A stretch of 64,000 nucleotides of DNA, taken from the NCBI GenBank assembly GCA_905221605.1, contig CAJNDS010000526.1:1-64000 (forward strand). Direction: 5' to 3'. Positions within the stretch are counted from its first letter, which is position 1. Each line of letters starts with the position of its first letter. Made by a program: the position numbers and the translations under genes. The notes beneath the pieces were generated by a model. It searched no databases, was not told the origin of the DNA, and saw nothing but the letters and a program-made list of their open reading frames with translations. The DNA is from Symbiodinium natans (lineage: Eukaryota > Sar > Dinophyceae > Suessiales > Symbiodiniaceae). Below, in pieces: positions 19,360 through 29,100 of the stretch.

Positions 19360-20410
19360 AGCTATGCATGAACCTTCCACGACAAGTACGTAAGGCACAC
19401 TCATGCTTACAGTAGTGGTTTTTGTTGATGCAGCTGTGGGGCTTTCCATCGGTTGGTGTTCTAGCCGCTCCGTTGGAATGTCGGGCCTTTTGAAGCCCAT
19501 TTTTCGAAGAGTCGATCAGCCAGCTGCTCTGCTTAACCAAGCAACCTAAGTTGGACCATGCCAAGCCATTGACAGAGGTTGATGAACTCACCAATCAATT
19601 TTGAGTATGCTGGCGTCCAATACGTACCGGCATACTTTCTGGGCCATCCGTTGTGCAGTCGCACAACCGGCAAGGCTGCCATCAATTCACGTGCATCGCA
19701 TTCGATTGTAGCTCGTGGTTGCAGAAGCTGCCAGCTCTAGCAGCCACCAGCACGTTTTAGCTCCTTCGGCCTTCGATCTCGCTGCTGCGAGGACCCGTTG
19801 AGCCCTGCGAGATTAGCCCACGATCGAGACTTCAGCGTCCAGAATTTGTGTGCAAATAAAGCAGATGTCTACTTTTTGGTTTTTTAGCAAGAGACGCTGA
19901 AAGCTCAAGACCCGCATTGTACAGAAATTGCCAACGGTAAAATCGATGGCAGCCACTGGCTTTTGCAATCGCAGCTTGCACTAGCAATGCCCCTCTCTTG
20001 GGTTGACCTCCAGTAATATTATATAATGCCATACAATTGAAGTACAATATGCTCAGGCACTTACAAAAAGAACAAGCACTTTAGAAAATACTATAGCAGA
20101 CTGCAAATAAAGCATAGTTGCATTCCATAAAGTATAGTTGTAATATACTTGTAATATGCCATAAGAGTCACAATATTTTGACGACTATAGTATATTATGT
20201 TCTGGTCGTAATATACCATAAGAGTCATAATATGACTACTCTACTTACTATACTATGAATTGATTATGACTACCATAGTACATTAGGATATTATTGTTGA
20301 ATACGCAGGCTTGAGAGGCTTGTGAGGTGCTGCCACCCATGGCATGCGTCCAGGCAGATGCAGCCGTCGATGCGCCACCAACGAAGACCTACGGCACCTG
20401 GCTGAGCGGC
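19360..20410. other. no confident gene; AT-rich 3' half
   Basis: Only short competing frames occur. 20040-20295 is AT-rich with repeated ATAGTATA/CATAAGAGTCA motifs (two copies of CCATAAGAGTCA about 60 bases apart). Confidence 0.5.
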
Positions 20411-20424
20411 ACGTAGGGTCGAGG

Positions 20425-20590
20425 GTTTAGGGTTTAGGGTTTAGGGGTTTAGGGGTTTAGGGGTTTAGGGGTTTAGGGGTTTAGGGGTTTAGGGGTTTAG
20501 GGGTTTAGGGGTTTAGGGTTTTAGGGGTTTAGGGGTTTAGGGGTTTAGGGTTTAGGGCTTCGGGCTTAGGGCTTAGGGTTTAGGCTCTGA
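20425..20590 (+). repeat. TTTAGGGG (8-mer) array
   Basis: About 13 nearly perfect copies of the eight-base variant TTTAGGGG, flanked by TTTAGGG and GGCTTAG units. Confidence 0.93.
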
Positions 20591-20705
20591 AGGGGCTGTT
20601 GAGGGCTTCACCAGTCCAGAAGATTCCAGTTTGCGGTGGACTCGCTTAATTCAAGGGGTGGCCGCTCACTCTGCTTGGCTTTCCTCCTTTCCTTGCGACC
20701 TTACT

Positions 20706-20817
20706 TACTGTTGGTTCATAGGGAATGAGGGAATGGGTGCTCTATACTATCCCTTAAAGGGTATGTATAGGGGATATGGGGTACCTCACTCCCTCATTAC
20801 CTATTAACCAACTGTAA
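20706..20817. mobile_element. MITE-like element, family E copy 1
   Basis: Left end TACTGTTGGTTCATAGGGAA, right end TACCTATTAACCAACTGTA (imperfect complements). The core contains CCCTTAAAGGG and GGGTACCTCA, which are shared with 61147-61237. Confidence 0.7.
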
Positions 20818-20929
20818 GCTGAGGCAAGATCACTTTCGTGGATCTGGTCCGGTCCCCAGACGAACACAGGGCATTTCGGGGTACGTCAATACAGTCAAGG
20901 TATCAAACACTATTTCGATTGGGGGCGGT

Positions 20930-21112
20930 GTCGGGGGGGGGGTGGGGGGGCGGGGTGTTGGGGTGGGGGGGGGGTGGGGGGGGGGGGGGGAGGGGGGGGG
21001 TGTTTTTGTGGGGGGCGGGTGTTGGGGGGGGGGGTTGGGGGGGGGGGGGGGGGGGGTGGGGGGGGGGGGGGGGGGGGGGGGGTGTGGGGGATTGTGGGGT
21101 GTGGGGGTGGTG
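20930..21112 (+). repeat. 180-bp G-rich tract
   Basis: Almost only G with T/GT/C interruptions; strong G-quadruplex potential. Frames across it are Gly or Pro artefacts. Confidence 0.92.
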
Positions 21113-21387
21113 GGGCAAGTCGGAAGATGGATTGGGCTTTATGCTACCCAGACACGAGGCATCGAACGGCTTTAGGAAGCCCGTGATCTATGAAGTTCAT
21201 GGGTTTAGGGTTTAAAGCTTAGGGTTTAGGGTTGGCTTGAGCCCTCTGTCTGGGGATTTTGGGTAAGAACAACCTTCAAACCCATGCCCGAAGGCTACCA
21301 AAGTAAGAGCTTCAAAGGCCTGGGCTCAGGGATCATTCTCGGTTTTTTGACTCGCGATATGTTCTTGCGACTTTTTTGTTGTCTGTA

Positions 21388-21418
21388 TTAAACCCTAAAC
21401 CCTAACCCTAAACCCTTA
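21388..21418 (-). repeat. short CCCTAAA array
   Basis: Four units in otherwise non-coding DNA (21230-21510). Confidence 0.85.
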
Positions 21419-21510
21419 AAATTATTGACTGAGTAATGGAAATTGGCCCACTGCTTTGCCCGCAGCAGCACACTCGCAACTCTGCCAAATTGTCTGGTTC
21501 AATTGACATT

Positions 21511-21628
21511 CCTAAACCCTAAACCCTAAACCCTAAACCCTAAACCCTAAACCCTAAACCCTAAACCCTAAACCCTAAACCCTAAACCCTAAACCCTAAA
21601 CCCTAAACCCTAAACCCTAAACCCTACA
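21511..21628 (-). repeat. perfect CCCTAAA array, about 16 copies
   Basis: A homogeneous interstitial array with no mutated unit, suggesting recent origin or ongoing homogenisation. Confidence 0.95.
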
Positions 21629-21702
21629 TGAAGTCCAGCCTCCTAGCGGGGCCAGGCTGGCAGCGAGAGGCTGAAGGCTGGCTCAAGGGACCATGGGATG
21701 AC

Positions 21703-21815
21703 TTTGGGATGTTCCCCCTGATACTAACAGTCCTTAGTCGGGACTATGGTAGGGGGCATTTTTTTGATCCCTACTAAGGACTGTTAGGTCCTTAGTAGGG
21801 ATTATGGTAGGGATC
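21703..21815. mobile_element. MITE-like element, family C copy 2
   Basis: GGGATGTTCCCCCTGATACTA at the left with ACAGTCC and GGACTGT palindromes inside, as in the copy at 10358-10458. An internal segment (TCCTTAGT..GGGA) is duplicated at the right end. Confidence 0.7.
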
Positions 21816-21849
21816 CATGGAGCTGGCCCCTTGTTTAGCTGCGTTGCAG

Positions 21850-22020
21850 ATTCGACAGGAGAGCTTGTCGGAGGGCAACGCTCGCAAGGAGACGCAGGCG
21901 CGCGCCGGAGTTTCTGTTTCTTTCCGTGGCCGAGCGCCTGCAGTCCGCAGCGTAGCTCTGCATGATGGCAATGTGCTTTACGATGCTTCTGCAGCCGACG
22001 GTCTCGACGTCACCTTCTAG
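21850..22020 (+). CDS. likely terminal exon, unrecognised
   Basis: After a GTTGCAG acceptor the frame reads IRQESLSEGNARKETQARAG, then VSVSFRGRAPAVRSVALHDG... to TAG. Third positions are C/G-rich. No family is recognised. Confidence 0.5.
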   Translation: MRQESLSEGNARKETQARAGVSVSFRGRAPAVRSVALHDGNVLYDASAADGLDVTF

Positions 22021-22340
22021 CCTCAGAAAGGCAACTATGAAATTCTGTACTCATGCCTCATGCCCATTTGCACCCGAAGCACTCGTTCTCAATTCGCTCT
22101 GAATGGGGTGATTCTGTGGTTCTGCACGCCGGTCGCGGCATCCTTGCGCACGATGGACCATTATGAAGGAGGCATTGCCTTGAAAGAAGCATAGCTACCA
22201 GTACCCTAAGCCATCTACACCAGTAGCAGCCCTAAACCCTAAACCCTAATCCCCAAACCCTAAACCCTAAACCCTAAACGCCACCAGTAGCAGCCATCTT
22301 TGTCCGAACTGCATGACCCTGTCGGGTTGGTTGGCTGCAG

Positions 22341-22697
22341 CGCTTCTGCAGCCAGCGTGGCTGCAGCCTCCTCCGCGAATCGATGACGAGGAGCTAGAAC
22401 TCTCCCAGCTGCTGCCTGTCTTGTGGTTTAGGGTTTAGGGTTTAGGGTTTAGGGTTTAGGGTTTAGGGTTTAGGGTTTAGGGTTTAGGGTTTAGGGTTTA
22501 GGGTTTAGGGTTTAGGGGCCACAACGCAGGCAGAAGCAAGCGCAAGGCTTAGAATTTTGCGCGCATCGGTGACACAGCCGCAAGATATCGGTTCTGACAG
22601 CAACATCGATGCACCGTGGCTCTCAGACTATGAACCCCCAAGGCCCCAAACCAGTGCATCCCCCCTGAGGCGAGCTTCACAAGCTTGCTCAAGCTGA
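22341..22697 (+). CDS. two exons spliced across a TTTAGGG array, unrecognised
   Basis: The first exon (GGCTGCAG acceptor) reads LLQPAWLQPPPRIDDEELEL then SQLLP. The second starts at 22530 after AACGCAG and runs 55 codons (AEASARLRILRASVTQPQDI...) to TGA. Joining CCT|GTCTTG to CAG|GCA keeps phase 0. An alternative donor is TTGTG|GTTTAG, where the array itself begins. Confidence 0.6.
22426..22517 (+). repeat. TTTAGGG array forming most of an intron
   Basis: About 13 perfect units, directly flanked by coding sequence on both sides. Confidence 0.95.
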
Positions 22698-22893
22698 CAC
22701 ACGGGTGGGGGAAAGTGTCCTCATCAAATGGCACGTGTGGCCCATGAGGCACAAGGAAAATGTAGGGCTTTTATATTGCACATTCTATCCTGCTTCTATA
22801 ATAAGGCGTATATACACACATATAGTTACTATAGTTATGTATAGATATTTTTTCTAAAGGTACTTTTAGATTGTTTTTTGGTATACAAAACAG

Positions 22894-23019
22894 GACTACT
22901 TGCGGCCCGTGGAAGCCGTCCGCCGCTTCCTTCAGCTGGGGGCTGCACCTTGCGACTTTCTTGCGGTCGACGCGCGGAATCTAAGCCGGAGACCTGGAGT
23001 TTTGGTGCCGAGAGCTGCT
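22894..23019 (+). CDS. ankyrin-like exon
   Basis: AAACAG acceptor, then DYLRPVEAVRRFLQLGAAPC and DFLAVDARNLSRRPG. EAVRRFLQLGAAPC matches the helix-turn part of an ankyrin repeat. Codons are strongly C/G-ending. The frame meets the next array at GCTAGGG. Confidence 0.6.
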
Positions 23020-23025
23020 AGGGTC

Positions 23026-23155
23026 TAGGGTTTAGGGTTTAGGGTTTAGGGTTTAGGGTTTAGGGTTTAGGGTTTAGGGTTTAGGGTTTAGGGTTTAGGG
23101 TTTAGGGTTTAGGGTTTAGGGTTTAGGGTTTAGGGTTTAGGGTTTAGGGTTTAGC
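23026..23155 (+). repeat. perfect TTTAGGG array, about 18 copies
   Basis: A homogeneous array between a plus-strand exon and the donor of a minus-strand exon. Confidence 0.95.
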
Positions 23156-23162
23156 GGATTAC

Positions 23163-23360
23163 ATGGCGCCAGCTGTGGAAACAGGACCTCAATGGCTTTA
23201 AGCTGTCTGGAAGGCACCACAGTTATACGTGGCTTGTGGCAGCCTTGCACTAATGCCTTGTGTACCGTCATCGAAATGTGGACGTCCCAAAGTGTCGGAT
23301 CTTGCTTGATTTCAAGCAGTAAGCCCAGTAGTGCCGCGTGAAGACAAGTCGGAATTTTGG
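23163..23360 (-). CDS. minus-strand exon, unrecognised
   Basis: On minus: CTCTGCAG acceptor, then KIPTCLHAALLGLLLEIKQD, PTLWDVHISMTVHKALVQGC and HKPRITVVPSRQLKAIEVLF, ending at GCGCCAT|GTAATC. 198 nt, C/G-ending codons. The following intron (minus sense) starts in the CCCTAAA direction of the array. A strand switch relative to the neighbours. Confidence 0.6.
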
Positions 23361-23611
23361 CTGCAGAGTGTTGTCCAGTGCTGCGACGGGTACTTACATT
23401 CGCCAACGTTGGGATATCGATTGATCTATCTATCTTTGCATATACATGCAAGCGAACACCCCCCCCCCCATGACCCAAAAGCCCCAAATCCCGATCAAAA
23501 AACATCTATCTGATACACATGATATACAGACCGTGGCTAACGCGCATTTCTATATTTAGATGTCCCCCATCGCTCCATCTTCAATGATCCTGCATGGTCG
23601 CTTTCTTGCAG

Positions 23612-23753
23612 CATCCCAGGTCGCAAAGAGTTCCGGAAGCTGGCGAGCAAAAATGAAGGCGGCTTGGTGTTGAGGGGCTTGCTTCCTGGCAGCACTGGAT
23701 CAAGACTCCCTGAGCCTTTCTTCGTGCTGATCAAAGCCATTATTGCGTTCTAG
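23612..23753 (+). CDS. terminal exon, unrecognised
   Basis: TCTTGCAG acceptor, then IPGRKEFRKLASKNEGGLVL and RGLLPGSTGSRLPEPFFVLI... to TAG. An antisense frame of 67 codons overlaps, but the plus frame has better codon bias. Confidence 0.6.
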
Positions 23754-23795
23754 ACCATGGGCAGCCGAAAACCCCTAAGACCATGGTGGTCCTTC

Positions 23796-23910
23796 AGCCC
23801 CTAAACCCCAAACCCGAAACCCTAAACCCGAAACCCTAAACCCCTAACCCTAAGGCCCTAACCCTAAACCCCAAACCCTAAACCCCAAACCCTAAACCCG
23901 AAACCCTACT
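23796..23910 (-). repeat. CCCTAAA/CCCGAAA/CCCCAAA mixed array
   Basis: About 15 units with alternating point variants. Confidence 0.92.
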
Positions 23911-24130
23911 TTCAGGACAGAGCCCTGGCTTGCGCCTGCGAGCTGGTCCAAAGATCGAATCCTCGAACGTTTCGGACCTCCGCAACATGCAGGGTTCAAT
24001 GAGAGGCCAGGGTACTCTCTGAAAAAAGACAATGTAGTCATATACATGTCTATATATATATATATATTTATATTTTAAGGGGCTGCGCCCATGGGCGGGC
24101 AGCGCAGGCAGAAGCGCGGGGCGAGCAGTT

Positions 24131-24308
24131 TCTAAGCATTTTGAGGCCCATAAACTCCCTTAAAATCTCTAAGCGTTTGAGACTCCTCAACCCCCTCAAA
24201 GTTTCCAAGCATTTTCAGGCCCCTAAACTCCCTTCAAATCTCTAAGCGTTTGAGGCTCCTAGACTCCCTTAAAGTTTCTAAGCACTTTATAAGGCCCCTA
24301 AACTCCCC
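24131..24308. repeat. tandem repeat, about 36-38 bp monomer
   Basis: Five imperfect monomers of the type TCTAAGCATTTTGAGGCCCC followed by TAAACTCCCTTAAA. Two monomer types alternate (GCATTTT and GCGTTTG). Confidence 0.85.
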
Positions 24309-24344
24309 TTTTCCTAGCCCGGGCTTAGACACATCGCTTATGCC

Positions 24345-24745
24345 CACCCTTTGGGGGGCATCATGCTCCTGATGCGCCCCCGGGGTCCCGCCCCGGGAGC
24401 CGCTGATGCTCCTGATGCGCGCCTGGGGGTCCCGAACTGGACCCGCTGATGCTCATGATGCGCGCCCTCTGGGGGCCTCCGTGGCGACGCAAAAAACCAC
24501 GAAAAAAAACCGTTCACCGGCGGCATGCGGGGGTCGGCGGCACTGGCGTCCGGCCTAATTCTGCTTCGCAGAAGGCCAGAGGCCAGCAAGGCTATTCCCG
24601 GGACGACCCGGGTTAAAAGGTCCGCATTTGCTCGGTCCTTTGGGGACCTCGCGCTGCCCGATTTAAAGGCTGACGCCGCTGCCGCCGACCCTCGAGGTAA
24701 GTGCCGCGGGCTTTGCCCGGCTTTCGCAGGATGTCGGCTCGCAGC
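24345..24745. other. GC-rich segment with GATGCTCCTGATGCG repeats and an inverted repeat
   Basis: About 50-bp repeats starting GCTGATGCTCCTGATGCGC occur near 24365-24470. GGGGGTCGGCGGCACTGGCG near 24535 is the complement of a segment near 47456-47480, and a related CGCTGCCGCCGACCC lies at 24672. A long minus frame (24338-24895) and a plus frame overlap here and are not trusted. Confidence 0.5.
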
Positions 24746-24748
24746 AGG

Positions 24749-24846
24749 TGCATTGCCACGGCGATCCTTTGAGGAGGACATGGGTGTCCCAGAACGAATG
24801 AAGATGTCGCTTGTCTTTGGGTCAGCGGGATTTAGCAGCTGCAGGT
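24749..24846 (+). CDS. possible exon, strand uncertain
   Basis: On plus: CAGCAG acceptor, ALPRRSFEEDMGVPERMKMS..., donor CAG|GTATGT. On minus a frame after ACCTGCAG (LLNPADPKTSDIFIRSG) is equally open. Confidence 0.35.
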
Positions 24847-24905
24847 ATGTCTCGACATGAAAAACGCCAGATGCTTGCTTGTCACTGCTTCCCACGCGTT
24901 GGCAG

Positions 24906-25029
24906 CATTCGTGTCAGGCTTGCTAGTCCCGTGCCACTGAGGCTGGCTCAAGTGCAGGCGCCCGACTGCCAGCAAGGGCAAGCTGACCGATACAAAAGGT
25001 TCCTTGCACGAGTTATGCCTACGAAATGA
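24906..25029 (+). CDS. terminal exon, unrecognised
   Basis: TTGGCAG acceptor, then IRVRLASPVPLRLAQVQAPD and CQQGQADRYKRFLARVMPTK to TGA. The tail is basic. Confidence 0.5.
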
Positions 25030-25057
25030 GCGTTGGATGTCTGCACATCAGAGGCAG

Positions 25058-25376
25058 GTCTTCGGCCCGAACGCCGTGGTCCCGCAGAAGATGGTGCCGC
25101 CAGTGGTAGCGCAAGGCTACGGGGTTTAGGGTTTAGGGTTTAGGGTTTAGGGTTTAGGGTTTGGGGCTAGGGTTTCGGGTTTAGGAGTTTAGACACCCTA
25201 AACCCTTAAACCCCGAACCTCAAGCTCCACAAGCCCTCAGCCGCCAAGCGCAGCTGGTGTTTGGTTTTTTGGGGTTAGGATGTTCCTTCGCAAGGCTTTT
25301 GAGGCCACAGTTGGTATTTCATTTGTAGCATTAGAGCAGCCCCAAGTCTCGTCCGTGTGCAAGACTGATGCTCCAG
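25058..25376 (+). CDS. two exons; first donor supplied by the telomere-like array
   Basis: Exon 25058-25123 (GAGGCAG acceptor) is 22 codons, VFGPNAVVPQKMVPPVVAQG-YG. It is followed immediately by GTTTAGGG, so the first array unit is the donor. Exon 25295-25376 follows CGCAAG in the same phase and reads AFEATVGISFVALEQPQVSS then VCKTDAPG. The second exon ends near CCAG|GACTAA (border uncertain). No family is recognised. Confidence 0.65.
25124..25225 (+). repeat. TTTAGGG array turning into CCCTAAA
   Basis: Eight plus-orientation units starting exactly at the exon edge, then degenerate units, then inverted CCCTAAA units from 25193. Confidence 0.93.
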
Positions 25377-25377
25377 G

Positions 25378-25418
25378 ACTAAACCCTGAACCCTGAACCC
25401 TAAACCCTAAACCCCTGC
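25378..25418 (-). repeat. short CCCTGAA/CCCTAAA array
   Basis: Five units; the last telomere-type array before the array-free island (25.5-32.1 kb). Confidence 0.9.
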
Positions 25419-25554
25419 ACTCTGCCGGGTTGGCTTTTGCAGGGATTTCCAGATCGGGGGACGCACGCACGCACGCGCACACGCATGGCAGGAGGCCTTT
25501 TTAATTTCTGAGAGGGGGAAGGGCCGGAAGGGGAGGCGTGGGGGCGGGGGGGGG

Positions 25555-25890
25555 GGGTCAATCCCAAACAACAAGAAAAAGCGTTGCAGGTCTCCTCTCC
25601 ATGTGGCAGGAAACTGAACAGAACATAATCAGATCAGGGAGGGCTTGGAAACATGCAATGCAGATCCGTTCCAGTCGTTTGCGCTTGCCAGGAGTAGACA
25701 CAGAATGGCTGGAGGCCTCCTTTCCGTTTGGCAGGAGGCTTCTAGCTGATGATGTTTGCAGCAGACGCGTCCGTTGAGAGCAGCAGTGTTGCAAGTTGAA
25801 GTTGAAGGGGGCTCCTGTCCAGGTCCAAGCAGGAGGCTGAGACAGACTCGCTGGCGGCCTCCTTTCCGTTTGGCAGGAGCTCTTCTGGCT
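25555..25890. repeat. interspersed TCCTTTCCGTTTGGCAGGAG repeats
   Basis: Three related copies of a 20-30-base motif (near 25592, 25718 and 25857; the first is diverged). Related CAGGAGG...CTCTCCT motifs recur at 27383-27470 and 27955-28085. No coding call for this stretch. Confidence 0.6.
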
Positions 25891-25997
25891 TGCCACGTTA
25901 GCTTTGCTCGCAGCGCGTGTCTTTTTTTGCCTTGTTGCTCTACAGCAGTTACTCTGCTCGAAACTTCGTTTTCCCCTCCAGCTTCAAGAACTTCGCG

Positions 25998-27367
25998 ATG
26001 GCCCCGCGTGTGCTGCTGCTCTTGCTTGTGCTGCTCTTGCTTGTGCAGGCTTGGGCCCGGTCGAAGCACAGTTGCGCAGTTCAGTTTTGTTGCTGGCATA
26101 AGCGAGTGCATCCCTGCAAGGCGCTGGCTCGTTTTGGTGACGGACAAGGAGGCGGGTTGGGACGTGTGAGGAGGTTCACAAGTTGGACACAAGTGTGTTA
26201 CAAGACGAAGACTATAAGAGTCCAAGCCTCCTTTCCTTTTTCGGCGGAGGTGAACCCCTTGCGGCGCCGGACAGGTCTGCAGCAGCAGCAGCGGGGCAAG
26301 TAACTGCGGGGCAATATCCGCAAGCACCTCAGCAGCCTGTGCAGCAACATCCACAAGCACCAGCGCAGTATCCGCAAGGAGCTGCGGGGCAACATCCGCA
26401 AGCACATTGGCAGCAGCCGCAACCTGTGCAGCAGCCACATCCGCAAGCACATCTGCAGCAGCAGCATCTGCATGCACCCGCGCAGCATCCGCAAGCGGCT
26501 GCGCAGCAACATCCGCAAGCACCTCCTCTGCAGCAGAATCCGCAAGCACCTGTGCAGCAGTATCCGCAAGCACCCTTGCAGCAGCCGCCACTGTACGTGC
26601 AGCAGCCTCAGGCGTTCGTGCAGCAGCCTCAGGCGTTCGTGCAGCAGCCTCAGGCGTTCGTGCAGCAGCCTCAGCCGTTCACGCAGCAAGCAAGTTTCCA
26701 GCAACCGCAAGCATTTTTGCAGCAGCCCCAGCCGATCTTGCAGCAGCAGCAGCCGATCGTGCAGCAGCCGCAGCTGTGGCAGCAGCCGCAGCTGTGGCAG
26801 CAGCCACAGCCGTTTTTGCAGCAGCCTTTCGCAATGCCGCAAATCTTGCAGCCGCAGCCAGTCCTCTGGCCAACGAGCAGCTGCTGCGTGACGGGCTGCT
26901 GGGGCGCTGACGCCTGCGCGAATCCGCGCGAACGGCTGCTGGACGCACTGCTGCGCGAGCGTAACAGCTGCTGCGAGAGGGGCTGCTGCCGGAGGGGCGG
27001 AGTGGCGCCAGTGCCACCGCCAGCAGAGCCCCGCAAAATGCTTTCAAAAGAGTGGGAGTTTGTGGGAGCCGAGCAAGAGCAAGAAGAAGAAGAAGAAGAG
27101 GAGGAGAAAGACGTGGCCGGTGCTCCGACCACTGCGTCTGAGACCGCCCCGACTAACGAAACGCCAGCACGATCAGAAGATACCTTTCGCGCGCCAGATT
27201 GGATGGATACACGGACCTGCTGGTACTGCCGCTGGTCAGCAGGATACGACTTTGCAGAAGCCTTTTTTTGCAGAAGCCTTTTAGGTAGCCCTCGAAGCCA
27301 TCGACGCCTTCTTAGAAGCCGAGGCCGCAGGCAGGCCTACTACCACACTAAAAACTTTTTAGTGTGA
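25998..27367 (+). CDS. putative secreted Gln/Pro/Ala-rich protein
   Basis: From ATG 25998 the frame starts MAPRVLLLLLVLLLLVQAWA, a textbook signal peptide. A second frame (about 26146-27367) carries QHPQAPAQYPQ-type repeats, four QQPQAFV heptads, a Cys-rich stretch, a long Glu run and RTCWYCRW near the end. The two frames differ, so an intron or frameshift must lie at about 26055-26180. Repetitive composition suggests a wall or extracellular-matrix protein, which is inference. The frame alternatively codes Ala-rich protein in a shifted register, so caution is due. Confidence 0.45.
26602..26690 (+). repeat. 21-bp coding tandem repeat
   Basis: CAGCAGCCTCAGGCGTTCGTG repeated about four times, encoding QQPQAFV heptads. 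It sits inside a longer CAG-rich tract (26278-26870). Confidence 0.9.
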
Positions 27368-27540
27368 GGGGTGTCGGCTGCTGCGTGCAGGAGGGCTGTG
27401 GGCTCTCCTTCGTTTTTAGCGTGAGAGGTGCCAGCTGGTGCGTGCAGGAGGGCTACGGGCTCTCCTTGCCTTCTAAAGTCGAACCCCTGACCTGTTGCGT
27501 CCGAGGACCTGCACGACTGGTGGGCGGAACCACAGTTCAG

Positions 27541-27811
27541 CGAGGGCCACAAAAGAAGAAGAAGAAAATAAGGGCACGAAGAGGCCAACTTGGTATGAAG
27601 AGATGAAGGAGAAGCGCCAGAAGAAGTGGGAGCAGGCAGCGCCGCAGCACGTGTGCCGTTGCAGTGTTTCCAGTTTGCAGTCAATTTGCAGTCCCTGCAG
27701 GACCATGGCAATGGTGGAGACGCTGGAACTGGAGACGGCCCACGCAAGGATTGGGGCTGGGGATCGTGGCAGGACTGGGGAAGTGGCTCCGGCGACGGCG
27801 TGGTCGCGTAG
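27541..27811 (+). CDS. possible exons: charged segment and WG-rich tail
   Basis: One frame reads EEEENKGTKRPTWYEEMKEK then RQKKWEQAAPQHVC. A second frame after CTGCAG reads DHGNGGDAGTGDGPRKDWGW then GSWQDWGSGSGDG to TAG. They could be joined by a short intron. The function is unknown. Confidence 0.4.
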
Positions 27812-28324
27812 ATGAGTCGTACACCGGTGCACATTCTTCTTTATCGGCCTGGAAAAAACGCGCGCATTGCAATTCCTGGTTGTGTTGCTTGTGGCCGCGC
27901 TGCATTCTGCTCTTGAAGAGTTCAGAGTCGTTGTGACCTGCGCCGCTCTTGTGCGCAGGAGGGAGGCGGCTCTCCTGGAAAGGCGCTGTCAGTGATGTTC
28001 GAAGTAGGAAGGCCGTGTTGTTTTGCAGAGTTGCGTGTTGCTGTGCGCAGGAGGGCTGGACAAGGTAGCTCTCCTTTCGCAGAAGTGCTTGAGTGTATGC
28101 TGTTGCGCATAGGAGGGTTGCGCGCCGCGGCGCTATGCTCTCCGTGGCGGGGAGGGGGGGGGGGGCGCAGAGAGCCATAGCAAGAGCGAGAGAGGGAAAG
28201 GAAAAGAGAGAGCGAGCGTCAGCAGTGAGGGGCGAGGCGCAAAGAAAGGAAAAGAGAGAGGTGCGTAGGTGTGCTTTCTGTCGCGATGTGCGAACGGCGA
28301 ACGCCTCCTTCGTTGACGCGGAGG

Positions 28325-28660
28325 CGCCAAAGAGCTAGGAAGCTTGCAGTGAGCGGGCCTCCTGACTCTCAGCAGGGCCTGGGGTGATAAGGTTTGCGTG
28401 GCTTGAAGCCGCAGAAGCCACAATACGGATAGCACCAGTCTCCTCACTTCAGTGGCTAAGGCCCCCTAAAGAGCTAGGAAGCTTGCAGTGAGCAGGCCTC
28501 CTCACTCTCAGTAAGGCCCCGGGTAATAAAAGGCTTGCATGGCAAGAAGCCATGAGGCGGGATAGCCGCAGTCTCCTCACGTCAGTGGCCAAGCATATGC
28601 TTTGCGTGGCAAGAAGCCAGGAGGCAGGATAGCACCAGTCTCCTCACTTCAGTGGCTTAA
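28325..28660. repeat. tandemly repeated 90-135-bp module
   Basis: Three degenerate copies share AGAGCTAGGAAGCTTGCAGT, GCCTCCTCACTCTCAG and AGCACCAGTCTCCTCACTTC. The third copy is shorter. No open frame of note. Confidence 0.8.
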
Positions 28661-28686
28661 GCAGTTTCGGAATGGTTGTTGTAACG

Positions 28687-29061
28687 ATGGACGCCGCAGC
28701 ATTGACTGTTCAGACAGAGTTGCTGCGGTTGGCTTCCCAGTGCCGTGAGGCGCGGTGTTGGAAGCTGTCGGCCGGTTCTCAGCGGTGCGTGGCGCGCTGC
28801 AGGACGGCGGACGCTGCTGCAGGCAGTCGCCGAGCTGCAGCGCAGGCACCACTGTTGCGGCATTAGGAAAGGGGCTCGGACGAAGGTTCTGAGGCAGAGA
28901 TGGGTTCTTGTTTAGATCGCTGGGCCGAGGTGTTCAAGTGTAGCCGAGCATTAGTTGTTTGCGATGGCTTTGAGCGGTGTCGACGCTGCCATGGCGGGCT
29001 TGAAACTGGCGGACGACAAGGCGGGTTAGCTGGGGTTCTGAGCGCGGCAGTTGCAGTGTGA
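28687..29061 (+). CDS. open frame with one in-frame TAG; unrecognised
   Basis: From ATG 28687: MDAAALTVQTELLRLASQCR... for 59 codons, TAG at 28864, then the same frame continues ERGSDEGSEAEMGSCLDRWA and a Cys-containing FERCRRCHGG to TGA 29059. Both halves have strong C/G-ending codons. Either an intron ends at CATTAG or the copy is decaying. Confidence 0.45.
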
Positions 29062-29100
29062 GACTGCCTGTGTTGGCCGCAACTAGGCCGGACCGGCAGC

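Noticed and set aside
20838-21215. Gly-rich and Pro-rich frames across the G tract
   Set aside because: All frames on both strands are open simply because the DNA is poly-G; no coding evidence.
26198-26842. 214-codon minus frame rich in Leu/Arg/Cys
   Set aside because: It is the complement of the CAG-rich coding repeat, an expected antisense artefact.
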